A DNA stretch of 64,000 nucleotides from Takakia lepidozioides (Eukaryota; Streptophyta; Takakiopsida; Takakiales; Takakiaceae), in assembly GCA_030704615.1 (NCBI GenBank), contig CM060733.1:10724001-10788000 (forward strand). The letters run 5' to 3'. The position numbers and the translations under genes are program-made. How positions within the stretch are numbered: the stretch's first letter is position 1; each line of letters begins with the position of its first letter. Positions 21,016 to 34,133 of this stretch are shown here, in pieces. The notes under the pieces are model-generated. The model was given only the letters and a program-made list of their open reading frames with translations, had not been told where the DNA came from and did no database searches.

Positions 21016-23933
21016 ATGATGCGGAGGTCATCGACAAGAAGGACAGGGGGGGTGGTTCCGGCCACAGCCACCGCCTCTACTGGTCTCTAGCTCTATATTC
21101 TTTCCTCTTCGAAAATCAACTTTTGTAGTGGAGTGAGGGAATTGTCTGAGTCCATACTCTGTAGGCATATGTCGTTGCACTCCATAGCATTGAAGGTGCA
21201 GGAAGAAACGTTCTTGCATGGCTATGTGGCTTATAAAGAGTCTTTGACTGGTGTATTTGTGGAGTCTTTGCGCTGGCTTGAAATTTGAAATTTGCTGAGC
21301 TTTTCCAACGGTGCAGCCTTATGTTACGTTTGCAGGTCATGGTCACCTGTAAATCTCTCAGAAGTCAGATTAGTCTTCTTGAAGTACAATTAATGAACAT
21401 GTTATCCGCTTGTAACTTAGGGCTGAGGTAGTTGGACTCTTATGTTTCACTGCTTAGAGAAGGTGACATTTGGAAATTTGGGAATGATTAGAAATGAGAT
21501 CAGTTGTGATGCAGTTGCTGATGGGCGACTCCTGTCTGCATCATGTAGGGACAGGAAGTAAAGCTGCAGTGAAAGAACTAGAGAAAATCGATTACCTTTT
21601 CAGTCAATATGCAGATCATATGGATGAGTCGTCCATAGGGTGAGTGCCCGCTTCCTGAGAGAGGAGTGCCAGATCTGTCTTGGTGACCTCGATGTCTCTA
21701 ATTCTTCTTTAGCTTTTCTTGTCTGTATGTGTATGTGCAAGAAGGGTCACTTTCAGGTTGCGATGACTGCTTTCCTGTGCATTGTAGCGTTTATCCACTT
21801 TAGGTCCTTATATGTGTTCAGAGTCCCCTCCTATGGGCGTGTCACTGTTGACTGGCAAGGGATTATTTTAGTTGTGTTAAGACACCTGTGCTGAAGATGC
21901 TATCTTTTTCCTTCACCACTCCAGGTCGTAGAAGCCTAATGAGTATTCTGTTGGTTGCTCTCGGGGTTGGCAGGCCTGATGGAATAGAAGCATTATGTCA
22001 AGACCTGGGAGTGGCCCCAACGGACATCAAAATTCTGCTATTAGCCTGGTAAGCACTTGAAAGAGACTTGTTGCGACTGAATACAAAGGAATTTGGTGCA
22101 GCACTGATTTCAATTTTCCTGTAATCTATGACAAAAAATTGACCACATTCATGTAGGGTGGAGGCTTGACAATTTAGGGTTTCTCCCTTCCAATTGCTTC
22201 CTGTATGTATATCATGCACCACTGTTTGATTTGCTTAAGAATTTCTGCAGGAAGTTGCAGGCTGCTCGACAAGGATTCTTTACATTGGTCTGTGATTTAT
22301 TCCGAGTTTTTTGTATCTGCTTCTCAGTAGTCCGATTTTTTAAGGCGGAGAATCTGATTTGTTGCCATGAGTATTGGATTATTGGCTTTACTTTAAAATA
22401 TTTGTGTACAATAATTGTCTTTAAGCAATCCCTACCGCTACACTGTCTTGGCTTCAGGTTGCGTGCTGTTATGCGTGCAGCTTTTGTAAAATGAACAAAA
22501 CCTTGTGTCTATTGCTACTATGCTCCTTGAAGAGTGCTTAAATGTTGTAACGGTTGACTGTTATAGGACGAATGGAGGAAAGGGTTGAAAGCAATGCGCG
22601 TGGACAGCATTGACAAACTGAAGAAGGCGCTTCCTGGACTGCAGCAGGAGGTGCTAAGTCTATAGGAATTATTTGGCCATTATAGATGTGTTGCAAGAAC
22701 TCTGTTGTCCTCACCTTGTCATATAGGGCACACAATTGGTAACATGTGAGGTCTTTAGCACACAAGGAGTTGCTAGAGCTTGCTAGCATATTGTCTCTCC
22801 CTGCAGGTTGTGCGTGCAGAATATTGTATAGAGAGCACTGCAGTATGGTATTAGTGAGGAGGGGGTGTTAATCTAATACTGAAAGGTTTGCAGTTTTCTG
22901 AAGTGGGTCACTAACTTTGTACTGCGATGGTCAATGCAGGTGGCCAGTCAATACTTGTTCAAGGATTTTTATACCTTCGCTTTTCAGTACTGCTTAACAG
23001 GTGGATAGTCGGAGTGTTTTCATCTTTGCGGCTACTATAACAAAAGATAAATCAATACTACTCTTATGGCTACTGTGCTTGAAAAATAAATTGTGAATGC
23101 TTTGCCAAAGAAGTGTAATTCTCTAGTCACTTGACCCCGAAGGGCTACTGCCTTCCGGTGGGAAGGTGGACACCTTTATGACATCCAACATGTGGTTTCA
23201 ACCCGCAACCACCAGTGAAGCGGTTTGTGCCCTTACCACTAGGCTGAATGTTGGTTTTCCTGTGCTTGAACATCTTTCTTTATGTGTTTCTGTTTATAGA
23301 AAGGAAGGCTAGATGCATGATACTCTATTTTTCCTGTCAAGTTGCAAACTCTTTGTGACATATTTCCAATCTGGATGGGAGATTCAACTTCTGAAGTCTT
23401 GTTTTCCAGAGCCTCGCCAGAAAACACTTGATTTGGAGACTTCTTGTCAGATGCTGGAGTTGGTGTTGGGGCTCCGTCCTCATGTGGCCTCCTTTCTTCA
23501 GTTTTTACAAGTATTCACTTCGCTGCCCTAGTACACATTTTGGCATATGTTGGGCTTTATGTAGTGGGGTAGGATCTAATGTACTTTTGGAAGGTAATTA
23601 AGCAAACTCATGTTGTGTGTTGCGCTGTGCGTTATGTAGGAGCAAACAGAGTACAAAGCCATGAATATGGACCAGTGGACTGCTTTTCTCCGATTCTGTG
23701 ACGAGGTACAGGTCTTGTAACCTCTCTGCATACCTGCAGTGGATGCTTTACTTTCCAGGCTATGGTGAGTATAACTCAACAGGCCTCTAAGTACCTTTTA
23801 TAAGGTATGATAGAAATTTGGTGTGGTTGATTCGCAGATCATACCCGACCTTAGCAATTATGATGAAGGCCAAGCATGGCCTTTGCTGTTGGACAACTAC
23901 GTCGAGTGGGCGCGGAAGCTGAATAGCTCATGA
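21016..23933 (+). CDS. DCN1-like protein (cullin neddylation), 9 exons, 225 aa
   Basis: Exons: 21,016-21,082; 21,549-21,639; 21,974-22,048; 22,251-22,287; 22,567-22,650; 22,940-23,000; 23,410-23,510; 23,640-23,705; 23,838-23,933 (TGA). Every junction after exon 1 closes in frame. The product is a scaffold-type E3 co-factor that helps load NEDD8 onto cullins. It shows the potentiating-neddylation (PONY) domain in order: EKIDYLFSQYAD, GIEALCQDLGV, LLLAWKLQAARQGFFTLDEW, GLKAMRVDSIDKLKKALP, KDFYTFAFQYCLTE, YKAMNMDQWTAFLRFCDE, and WPLLLDNYVEWA at the cullin-binding end. A UBA domain is not seen, as in plant DCN1-like forms with a short basic N-terminus. The first exon (MMRRSSTRRTGG, donor GTCTCT) is inferred from phase and composition. 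Confidence 0.88.
23185..23252 (-). repeat. tRNA-derived SINE-like module in a DCN1-like intron
   Basis: Read on the minus strand, the sequence contains CAGCCTAGTGGTAAGGGC (A box) and, about 35 nt later, GGTTGCGGGTTGAAACC (B box). This is the order and spacing of a Pol III internal promoter. No full cloverleaf is visible. It lies between the exons ending at 23,000 and starting at 23,410. Confidence 0.5.
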
Positions 23934-25076
23934 CCTCCACTCTGGGCTATGCTGGTGGGAACGAGGCCACTTCTTCTGGGTGTCGTGTATATTGTTACTC
24001 CAAGACAGAAATGCACATGTACTGGTGAAATTTCTGGCTATGATCAGTGAGACATTGCGATCAACATGAGTGTAGTACTTCCGGATCAAAGAATGCCTTT
24101 GAGTGAAGTGGCTGGGTTCTTCTAGGCAGGGTTCTCAGCTTGATCTGTTCAGTGCTGCTTGTCGCTACCATATTGCTACAGCAGACCATATGACAGGAAA
24201 CATAGTTATAGAGGAGCATTTAAACGAAGGGGCCTTCAGAGATGCCCACCATTGGAGACTGTATTTCTTGTGACCAGAGCATTGCTGTCGACCTGGCTGT
24301 CTTCGCCATGCTATTCACTTGCTCACCTGTGCTCATCTGGCAATGTGTAGAGGAAGAGCCCCTTCCAGAGGGCATTATGTGGCGGAATACCCACTGGCTG
24401 GGCCCTTCCCCAATGTGAAAACCTGACCTAATTTTGAGCAGATGTACCTTAAGGTACCTCCAAAAATAGGATCTGGTAAGGGAGGTCCAAAAAATCAAAG
24501 GAATTAATTAGGTCAGCTTTTTAAGCTTGGAATAAAAGCGCCATGATATTTCATGCAGCCTTGACCAACCATCAGCTTGTCTATTTCCTGCCATTACCTG
24601 CTTGTACACATGCTTGAGTTTGAAAAGGTTGGATGGCATTTCCAATCGTAATAGCGGGTATTTGTACATGGACCTGATGCATTACTATTGCGAAGCCTGC
24701 AATTTGATTGTGTCGGGCTTAAGAAGTATGTAACAGATTTATCTGATTCAACAACAAACTGCTCAAGGTGTGTTTCATATGGTGGCGGCACACTCATTAC
24801 TCATTTGGACACTGAGTTTGGTTCTACGTGAAAGTATAGTAGTCACAAGAATCCAACTACCGGTCCATATCACTTCAAATATAGTTGATACAAAGGTGGA
24901 GATTAAGGGTCTCTTGCTTGTGAAAATCCCCATCAATTTGCTGCATCGGACCCCAGGTTTCCCACTATATTTGAAGGACCGGTGTCCACATCATTGACAA
25001 ACTCCCCTGGGGACATGCGCAGCCGAACCTTGTGCATGGCTGGCCCAACAGACCAGTACATGAAACGTACCCCTAT
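23934..25076. other. Convergent intergenic region
   Basis: The 3' flanks of the DCN1-like gene (+) and ASY1 (-). The first ~600 bp may hold 3' UTR. No coding similarity seen. Confidence 0.5.
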
Positions 25077-28000
25077 TCAAATGGGATTAGTGCGTTGTTT
25101 CACGACTAAGACCGAGACCGTTTGAGAGGTGGCTGGTGAAGTGGCTTGTCCACCTGTACACAGTGCCGAATATCCACGCAAACTGATTAGTGCTTCTGGA
25201 CTAGGTACGTGATCTTCTGCATATCCCAGCTGCCTAGATCTAGAGGCTGCAACAATGCGATTGAGTGCAACTTCAGATGGAGGGTTTCTCTTGTGGAGCT
25301 CCAAGAGCTGTGGGGCACCTGTATATATGTAAGCACACCTAAGCTGAAGAGTCCAAGTCGTTTTGGACTAATTCTTGGCCAAAGGCTCGTCACGGTTATT
25401 GCAGATTTTAGTAAAAATGAGATACTCGGTTATTGCAGAATTCAATAAAAGTCTCGTTTGAATGTAGCGACCTCTATACCTTGAGCAGGCGTGAGTGGCC
25501 ACCCTGAGAATGAGGGTTCTGGAGAAATAGAAGCAGCTAGCATACCTTGCTTGCTTTCCGGCAGCGGCGGTGCTCCGGGTGAGAGGTGTCTATGGTGGTT
25601 TGGCTGCAGTTCATTATAACTTCCACTGGTATGCTGACTTGGTTCCCTCTTAGTTCTGCTTCGGTCACTCCCGGGCCACACAAGGGAAGTGGTATTGCAC
25701 TTTCTCCTGTCTCTGTGGGCTGCACCACACAAGCATTCATGCAAATTAAGAATTGGCAATCTTGATTTGACAAGTGGTCTACACGTTTACAGTTTTCACT
25801 CACTCAATTAGATTTACAGTATACCTCTAGGTCGGAAGAGACCATCACAGCGCGTAATCATGTTCATACACTGAAAGAACTGCCTTTTACTATATATATT
25901 TCGCGTGCTCTGTGACTGCACTTTCAGTTTGCTATTTCAAGGCGTGGCAAACAGTTGTTAGATTACCAAGAAGCTTGTGACTAGATTATGCATGTGCTAG
26001 ACTGGTAGAGGATAGATCAACATCAGGCATCCTCAAACTTCAACAGATTCAACCTGACGTAAGACCTGCGCTTTCCATGCATGGATGAATGCTGCCTACC
26101 TGGCAAAGCTCCTGCCTCGCTTGTCTTGGCAGAGGTGGCTTCTTAAGCAATCCAGAGAACCCAGGCTGTACAGTGGTGGATTGGATAGAGCGATCATGTT
26201 CTGGGCGTGTAACCTCAGAGCCTATATTTTGCACACGCCCGTAGGTTGAGCCGTGAGTGTTAATGCAGTCAATAACAGCATTGCCCTGCTTGTTGGTCTC
26301 GCTCTTTGCATCTGCGACAAAAACACCACGTACGCATATTGAATGCTTATTCTAGTTTCCTGCGTATTCCCAGCCGTGGAGGGGCCGTGGACGCCTAGTA
26401 GTGGTAAACCTGCAGCTGCTGATGTTCTAGAATTTGATACTCGTGTTACTGGACCGTATGTCCCGACTTCGGATAATCAACCACCCTGTTGCAAGAGAAC
26501 TTCAAAGTTTATCCATATACTAGTCCTGCGGTGAATCTGCAAGGGGTCAAAGGTACTCATGTACGTGGAAGCAGTCATAAAGAATTCTGACTCACTGACT
26601 GCTGGAGACCTCTGTGGATGGAGATTTGATTGCCCAAATGCGAGTTCGGGCTCTTCAGTAGGCTTCTGCACCTGTGAGCCAGACTTGCGATTCAGTGGTC
26701 GGTTATGTGAAGAAAACAAGAATCGTATGCGTATAATTACGTTCGTTAGGAATCCGCAGCATCCGATCAGATGAGTTGAGGACAACTAGGTTAAATGTCT
26801 TTCACGTTAGAAGCCTTAATCTTATATGACAGTGACTTGACTGACTACATTTGATCTCACCTGCGTCTTTGTCTCTAAGGTCGGTTGCAGCTCCTGCAGT
26901 TTCTTCTTGGCCTCTGACGTGTGAAGTACACGTCGACCTGTCAGATAAGACGCAGCACCATGCAGATATTATTCTGGCACTGTCGAGATCCAGAGAGGGT
27001 CCAGCATGATGCTGCAGAGAAGAATGCACCGGTTTTCGAGAATTCTACCAGGCAGAGAGACGTCCCAATCTTAGAACTTTGTGACGATGCCCGATTATAT
27101 GGACCAACAGCTAGATAACCCACTTACATCTGAAAATTATTGAAGTATTAATGACAACTAGATAGGCAGAGTAACTGCTTCCAGTTCTCAGATTAGATTT
27201 ATACTCGCAACGTGATTTCAACAATGAGCAACCACACTAGTAGCATCTACTTCAATAGTCTTAGACGTGGTTTAGTAGTTACTAGTATATCTAAATCAAT
27301 TATTCTGAAGTGTTGCTCGAAAATTGATGCATCACTCTCATTTGAAATTGTTCGATATTGCATATAGTTACCCAAGCGCCTGTTTTTCGCTGTCCCTTCA
27401 ATGTAACCATCTTTCGCCATCCGATCCAAATATTTTCGAACTATCACCATGCTAACTGCACCTTTCATTTCGTTGTGAAGCTGTGCGATGGTAACATAGT
27501 CCTTGGAAAGCGTAAAAAGCAGGGCCTGGGGACACACGGATAAATTGAACAACATTGGATCTCATTTGTACCTATTCTTAAGCTAGTAGCTGAGATGTAC
27601 AGGATGTTGAGTTCAAGAAACACGAGATGTCCACTCTTGATACTACTTGAAATTCTCGCGGGTACACACACCAGAAGGTCTCTACAATAGGCTTTTCCTG
27701 TAAAGCACCTGCTATTTACGAAATAATGAAGACCTTTCCAATGTGATACATAGGGTTCCTGCATCCTATTATTAGAATAAAGTAGTTGTAAACTGTACTG
27801 TTCATGTGCTACGCAAAGGATTCAAGCTGGAATTTGAGGTAGCACCTTCCTGTAATTATTGTCTTGATCCGCTTCACGTTGCAGGACATCCTTAACTTGT
27901 TCTAGTCCATTTGGAAAGCTGTTTGAGATCCCCTGAGGGTCTTTCTTTGCACAAGGAGCAGTTTCATTGCTGGGCCGAGTCTCTACCCAGCCGTTGGTCT

Positions 28001-31000
28001 GCTCTTGGCCGGCCTGCTTTTTTCCAATTATTTATATTCCTTAGGTGGCGTGAAACAACGTAACCCACATAATTGACATCCCTAATGGACAGCTGAAATT
28101 GGATATAACGTCATGGTGTAAAGGCAGAATATAGAAACCTTCTCTTTATTGATCTGAAAGAGATCTCTTTCAACCACTTTGAGGAGTCCTTCTTCAACAA
28201 GACACTTCACGTGCTCTGCCAAATCATTGCAACTTCGTCAGAATTATATGCAGTTCTGGTCTGAATGCATATATCACCATCATTCTCCAATAGAAGTAGA
28301 ATTTAAGTTTTATAGAAGGGTTCTTTTTCATATGATATATCGAGGATCATGTTCAGATACATCTGGGTCGCACATGTACATTCATGTATATAAGTGACAT
28401 TTAGGACCAGTTTATAGTCATACACCCTAATCGTATAGGTTTCCCGAGCCGCTTGGAGGTGTACACACCTTCTATGCGTACCTGCAACCACAGAAAGGTA
28501 GAAGTGAGTTGAAGTCACGTGACGTGCTGTACTTCTAAAACATATAATGTGGTAGCAGAATACCAGTGGCGTGAACGATAAGTCATCATGAATGTACACG
28601 TCTGTCAAGTAACACGGTTACAGAATTACCAGAGATATTTCTGGAAAGTTCCCAAGAATGCAGAACATGTCGATCTTGTCATGGTCTCCTGTTCGAATCC
28701 ACTCTCTTACGCTAGCAAGGCTTTGAGATGAATTGACCTGGGAATCTGGTGTATCCTCTGTAAATGCTCAAACAAAGTGCGGTCAGATGCCTCCTCCTCG
28801 CAAGGGTTATGTACACCGAGTGTACACCTCCCAGTTGAAATTATTTTAGTCAAGCTGATATTTACACTCAGAAATAGTCTTTACAAGGCGGATCGGAATA
28901 ATCGATAGAGAGGACTTCACATCAATTGGAAATTTCAAATTTCTGGAACGTCCAGGGTTCAAACGTTCCAGGGATCTTCAACGAAATTCTTTGCACTGAA
29001 GACTAGAGTCCAGCAATAAGTATACCAGTTGGCAACAAATTTTGCAATTATAAGTCAATGGGAGGCGGAAAGCCCACCATCCATGGCCTGCAGTTTTCGA
29101 AGTTCTGTTGCAAGGGCATCAGCTGGTGGTTCAACTGTAACAGTGATGGTTCAGTAAATTTTATCAGTCAAACAAGGCAAGGATCCAAAAATTTCATTTC
29201 GGGTAGAGTACTACAGATAGCACCTAGAAAAAACGACGATTAGTGTGCAGGCCTAGATGTAGACCATAGGTTCAAAGTTTAAAAGAGCTTGCAGTAAGTT
29301 CACTGCAAGATCTGAATCAGGGCCTAAAATGTGGAAACATGCATACTTTCCTCAGATAGTCCAATGATATTCCTTGATATTTGAGTGGTTGTTACAGTTA
29401 TGTATTATATTACCGTGACCTCGGAAAGATCCTGACTAGTTCAAATTATTTTCAAAACTTTGGCAAGTTTAACTAGCAGTCCACTCCACCGACACTCCTG
29501 AAATCGCTTTATCTATATTAAGTGTAGATCTTGCTACGGATTCAGGTTGAAAGAGTTACCTGCAGCTGGAGCAATGACATCTGATACCTACAGAGGGATA
29601 AGCATTAGCAATGAGTCTCCATTTCGACTATATATAATCTAAATCTTGGACCTTGGGCACTGCAACAAACCTCAGCAATTCAGCTAGAGAATATTATTAA
29701 GCTTCACTGGATAAGAAATTGTATCACACCTTCTTTTTATTTTCTTGGAGCAAAATTTTAATAACCAAAAAAACTATTACATACATACCTATGACGGAAA
29801 GGACCTTTTGACTACCTTATCTTTCGCAGCTGGGTTGCAGGTTGACCTTGGAATTAGAAACGTGTTAACATCGGAGCCTTCGGAATCAGATTCGGAATCA
29901 GAATCAGTAGTGTCACTTGTATCAGATCCAGAATTCTTGACTTGTCCCTCATTCTCATCTTTACACGGATCAAGAATGCTTTTCATCTGGCCCAAACAAG
30001 TAGGAGAGGAGTAGGAGAGTTGACGTTAGGCCGAAGAATATGATATAAATCTGATTCGCTTGAACGGGGTACATGAGTGGAGCAGTTTCAGGAGTCAAAC
30101 CTTGAGAGAGACTGAGTAATGTCGGCTATTAACTTTTCCAACCTCCATCTTCAAAGGTACTCGAGACCACTTGCTATACTCTTCATAGGTGCTTGGGACA
30201 AATAACGGCGGCTCATAGTCTGCTGGCTGCAGATTAGTTGAGAATCATGTCAAAACACAATCTAGTTGCTACTTGGGATCTAGCATGGTTATTGAGCAAG
30301 TTACATTAAGCAGGGTATAAACCATAAAAATTCCGATCGTGAATATCATCTCCAACTGCGACACAAGTAGATTCCAAGACTACGAGAGTTTCTTGACATC
30401 TACAAGATTTCAAACGACAAAGCTTCCTGGGACTAATATCCAACGAAGTTTGCAAAAATGGAATTCTTGAACAAATGTATAATGTTCTTACTGTTACGTC
30501 ATCGTAGTAGTAAAGCTTCATGATGATAGTTCGCTGCTCACGTGCACATGTACAAGGAGATAGATGTCAACTCGTGACTATTTGTCAAACTTTTCACAAA
30601 GCTGGTCAAAGAAGACGGAGCAAGAAATTGATTGATGAATGGTAATCACAATATTTGCAGAATGGGACTGTACCGAGCTAAAGGGAAATATGTAACGATG
30701 CCTTTAGTTTTATTTCTGTTTGCATGGAACGCTCGAGGAACGCTCGGCGAGGAGTATAGTGATATATAGTACTGGAAGTATTCAACTATATATATTCCCG
30801 GTTTGTTTGGGTAGTCTGAAACAGACTTCAAGAGATGATGACGTTGGAACCTGAATTCGACGAAACATGACAACTCCAGAAGTGCAAAGAGAGTTACTAC
30901 ACACAGATGTGTACCTCTTCGGGTACACTGTCCAAAGTGTGCATAAGCTGCACGAGTGTGCGCACCATTTTGCAGGCTGAGTTCCTGCATACAATTACAG

Positions 31001-32632
31001 CATTATCAAACCGCATCACTCCACGGCATAGATATCAGAACAATCGACCACCCCGGAAGAAATTATATATAGGCATTCTAACAACTTATGTACAGTATCC
31101 GGGCAGGCGAACTATTTCTTGGTCCAATCTAGCATTGCAATAATCACCAGTTCTTCTGTTAAATCCAACGTCCATTGTATTGAAGATTCCAACGGGATCA
31201 ACTGATACATCATTGATCCACAAGTACAAATTTATAATGTTAATACTGCAGTTTCGCAGACACACTCCTCTAGAATTCTTACTTCATCTCTTGTGGAGTC
31301 AGGTGATCAGTGGATTTTGTCTTCAATACATTCTTGCCGGTGCTGTTATGTGAACTGTGATCGATGCTCATGAATACTGCTGATTCACATGAATTTGTGT
31401 AGCTGAAGGAAACTGCAGCCATAAGTTTTCAGTCTTAGACACCCTGCATGCGGAGATATTTGTGCGAACTAAACAGAGAGCATATGCACTTGAGCTTTCA
31501 AGCCAGAAGCTGCAAGAATCAACTCCTTACAGTTGTATTCTTCTACCAATGGACCATCGTCCGCATCACAGATACCAAACAAGAGCGTCCTCAGGTACTT
31601 CTTCTGAAGGGCATCATAAACACCTGCACAGAGTAAACAGACATCTGATTCAGCTGTCTGTCGGAGTCACGTGATTTTAGTAGTTCTGGATAACGTAGTA
31701 AGCCTGGCCAGCATTAATATTGAAATGATGATGAATTACCCTTATTAAACTCATGTGAACTCTACCTATGGAAGAATAAATCCGAAATGCACGCGTCTGC
31801 ACGATCTTAGAGCTATGCTTTTTTAGTACAGCTCAAGGAAATGTTCCACAGATCATCCATACATATGTAAATATGATTATATCAGTTGTCAGCGTGAAGA
31901 GTAGGATATGATCAAAACTGAACTGAAAAATGATTTAGTAATGCAGGGGTCTCACCTTTTTCCATCCATTCTATGAGTCTCTTTGATTCCATGTCTGTGG
32001 GCATCAGCTTCTTGACTTTCATTTCTGTCAATAAAATCCAGAACTCCAGCAATCACAACGAGGATCCTTATATAATAACTTAGTGGGAATTTTCACAGAA
32101 AGTTCTTGAGATCAGACCTCACAGGCACGTCATTCCGAGCTTCAGTGACATCTACAGAAGATTCAAAGGAGTCCACTGATCAACAGTTATGCACAGGTGC
32201 CACTACCACATGTCCCCTTGAGAGCCCCCGGAGCACAAGCAGATATATAACTTTTGACGATAGACGGGCGTCAGCCGAAACGTACCAAGTGCGGGCACAT
32301 TCTTGTCCTCAAAGTACTCGTCGGGAAACAGACCCCTGATGTAGCATATGTTGAACACGGCGATGCGTAGAAGATTTCGAGTCTGGATTGGACAAGAAAC
32401 GGTCGATCACATTAATTGTATCAGAATTTCTAATTCGGCGGTTATGCTGAAGACAACTACCTAGCTAATCGCAGCATAGACGAAGAAGTTCTTAAGGGAA
32501 ATCAAGATCAGCTGCGAACTGCTTGAATTCGTCGACTCCATTTGTACGTACCAGTTGCAATGACTCTAGCTCTGCAATTGTTACAGCTTCCGGCTTCGTA
32601 GCCTGTGCGTGATGTGTTGGCGCAGGCGTCAT
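25077..32632 (-). CDS. ASY1: Meiotic axis HORMA-domain protein ASY1, 22 exons, 782 aa
   Basis: Exons in transcript order (minus): 32,632-32,552; 32,382-32,286; 32,024-31,956; 31,623-31,531; 31,412-31,283; 30,984-30,915; 30,533-30,492; 30,226-30,101; 29,986-29,816; 29,587-29,560; 29,134-29,078; 28,757-28,622; 28,232-28,139; 28,013-27,846; 27,525-27,372; 26,937-26,861; 26,671-26,557; 26,466-26,410; 26,221-26,100; 25,870-25,825; 25,719-25,546; 25,318-25,077. All phases close. The HORMA domain (about residues 28-236) shows [90 protein letters not shown] acidic tract follows. Winged-helix/SWIRM-type segments include [15 protein letters not shown] and [12 protein letters not shown]...KNRRLGRRVLH. 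ASY1 links chromatin to the meiotic chromosome axis and promotes inter-homolog recombination. The tail is longer than in Arabidopsis (596 aa). The junction after exon 12 uses donor GTAACC and is the least certain. Confidence 0.88.
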
Positions 32633-32699
32633 GGTTCCTTCTCAAGTGTGTATAGCTCCTGCAGCATACGCTCTGCTCACGGCAGCGAAAAATCAAATG

Positions 32700-33016
32700 T
32701 CAGGGCCACAGGAATGTGAATTCTTGCTCTGCCTACATTCGCACATGCCTTGTCACCCACAGCAACAATCTTGGGGCTGTTTTAGCAGTCAAGTATGTCA
32801 CAAGCAATACTGGGATAAAATGTCCAGAATTTGAAGTTATACTAGTGATGGCACGAAGTAGGAGAAAGTATGCCTCCAGCACATTCGCAACCAGCATGTC
32901 ATGGGCAATACACAGACTTGCAAGCAACTATAAGATTGGATATGACAATACCATAATTCTCCATTGCAACTCCGATTACAGGTCAGGGACAAGGTTAACG
33001 AGATGACTATACCTTC
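32700..33016 (-). repeat. Inverted copy of aminopeptidase intron 24/exon 25 start
   Basis: The reverse complement matches about 47,795-48,085: the 3' part of intron 24 and the first ~24 nt of exon 25 (GCAGAGCAAGAATTCACATT). A second copy at 34,830-35,140 shares extra text with this one (e.g. GTCCAGAATTTGAAGT on the plus strand) that the parent intron lacks, so the two copies are closer to each other. On the minus strand the copy is in aminopeptidase-sense orientation and ends about 68 bp before the ASY1 ATG. It therefore probably forms part of the ASY1 promoter or 5' UTR. Confidence 0.8.
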
Positions 33017-33339
33017 TCAACACGAAGAAAATCTGTGCTGCAGACACCAAGAGAGGGGAGACGCAGCAAAATGTGCCTTCCCACTCAAGGGAGCTAAAGA
33101 GATTCACGGGGCGAAAGGGGACAGAGACGATGAAGAGGGGCCGAAACCGGGAGCGGGAGTGGCGAGGCTACAGGCCGTAGCCCTTGCTCGCAGCGCATAC
33201 GGAACATCCCGCGTATCGCGGTGTGAGGCGCCATTAGTGAGCTCTGCTATGTACGTATGAGGGTTTGCGTTCCCAAAGCTCACGTTGCCTTTTGGCAGCT
33301 TGTTACATTCGACAGTTGAGATGGTACGCATGGGAGGGA

Positions 33340-33505
33340 ATTACCCATTATTTCAGACGTTCAGACCTTCCAAAGGCCCTATTACTCTTTTCCTTGTCCT
33401 TCAGCTGGCTGAAATTCTTTGTAGTGTGGAGTGGACCATCTCACAGTCATGGCCTTGTTCCTACGGTTTTTCCTTTTCTAAAAGGACAAGAAGAGAAGGG
33501 TTTGT
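33340..33505. repeat. Inverted repeat partner of 52,290-52,435
   Basis: CTTTTCCTTGTCCTTCAGCT and flanking text with CAAAGGCCCTATTAC, and farther on CTTTTCTAAAAGGACAAGAAG, recur in reverse complement at 52,290-52,435. Its nature (old transposon or part of the same duplication as the aminopeptidase copies) is not resolved. Confidence 0.65.
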
Positions 33506-34133
33506 TACATCCATACATGCACATATGCATCCGTCACCATGCAACATTAAGTCCAAATGGCTAGGCTGGGATTTAGGAGCTGCGAGGATGTACATGGGTT
33601 GACTATTCTCCTGTGTCATGTCATGTTTGTGTCATGTTTGCCCCCAGTTTGATAGATGCAAAAAATCGAGTAAAATATCTCATGACAGATGAGATTCATG
33701 CCAACTGTGATTTCTGATAAAAAAAGAATATTGAGGGATCAAATGGCTTAGTTTAGAGATACTGTTGCCCTCTTATACCAGCCCGGGAGTGCTAGGCCCA
33801 AGTGGCAGGGAAATCTCAACCTGAAAGTAAGGGATCGCTCCAAAAACGAAGTTGTTTTCTGTGAAATACCTTGGAACAGTCATTTGCGAGTTGCCACTAG
33901 TGAGGAAAAATCCTCCCCCTTCCCTGGGCGGTGTCCCATTCTCCTCTCACTATTAAGGGGCCTGATTTGTGAGCTGTCGCTCCCAGGTGTTTAACAAAAA
34001 AAAAAACAAACAAACACTTTGCCAAATAGTATTCGTCTGAAGACAAATTGGTTAAGACATGACCACCCACATGTAAGCACTGGCACGGAAACTCCCACTC
34101 AGCTGTGGAAGAACTACCACTCCAACTTGCACT
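33506..34133. other. Intergenic stretch
   Basis: Non-coding. An A-rich run (about 34,002-34,013) is present. No feature recognised. Confidence 0.4.

Noticed and set aside
28568-28608. Candidate 38-nt ASY1 exon
   Set aside because: Phase fits but it inserts residues with no homology; extending the previous exon to 28,622 also closes the frame and keeps the winged-helix alignment.
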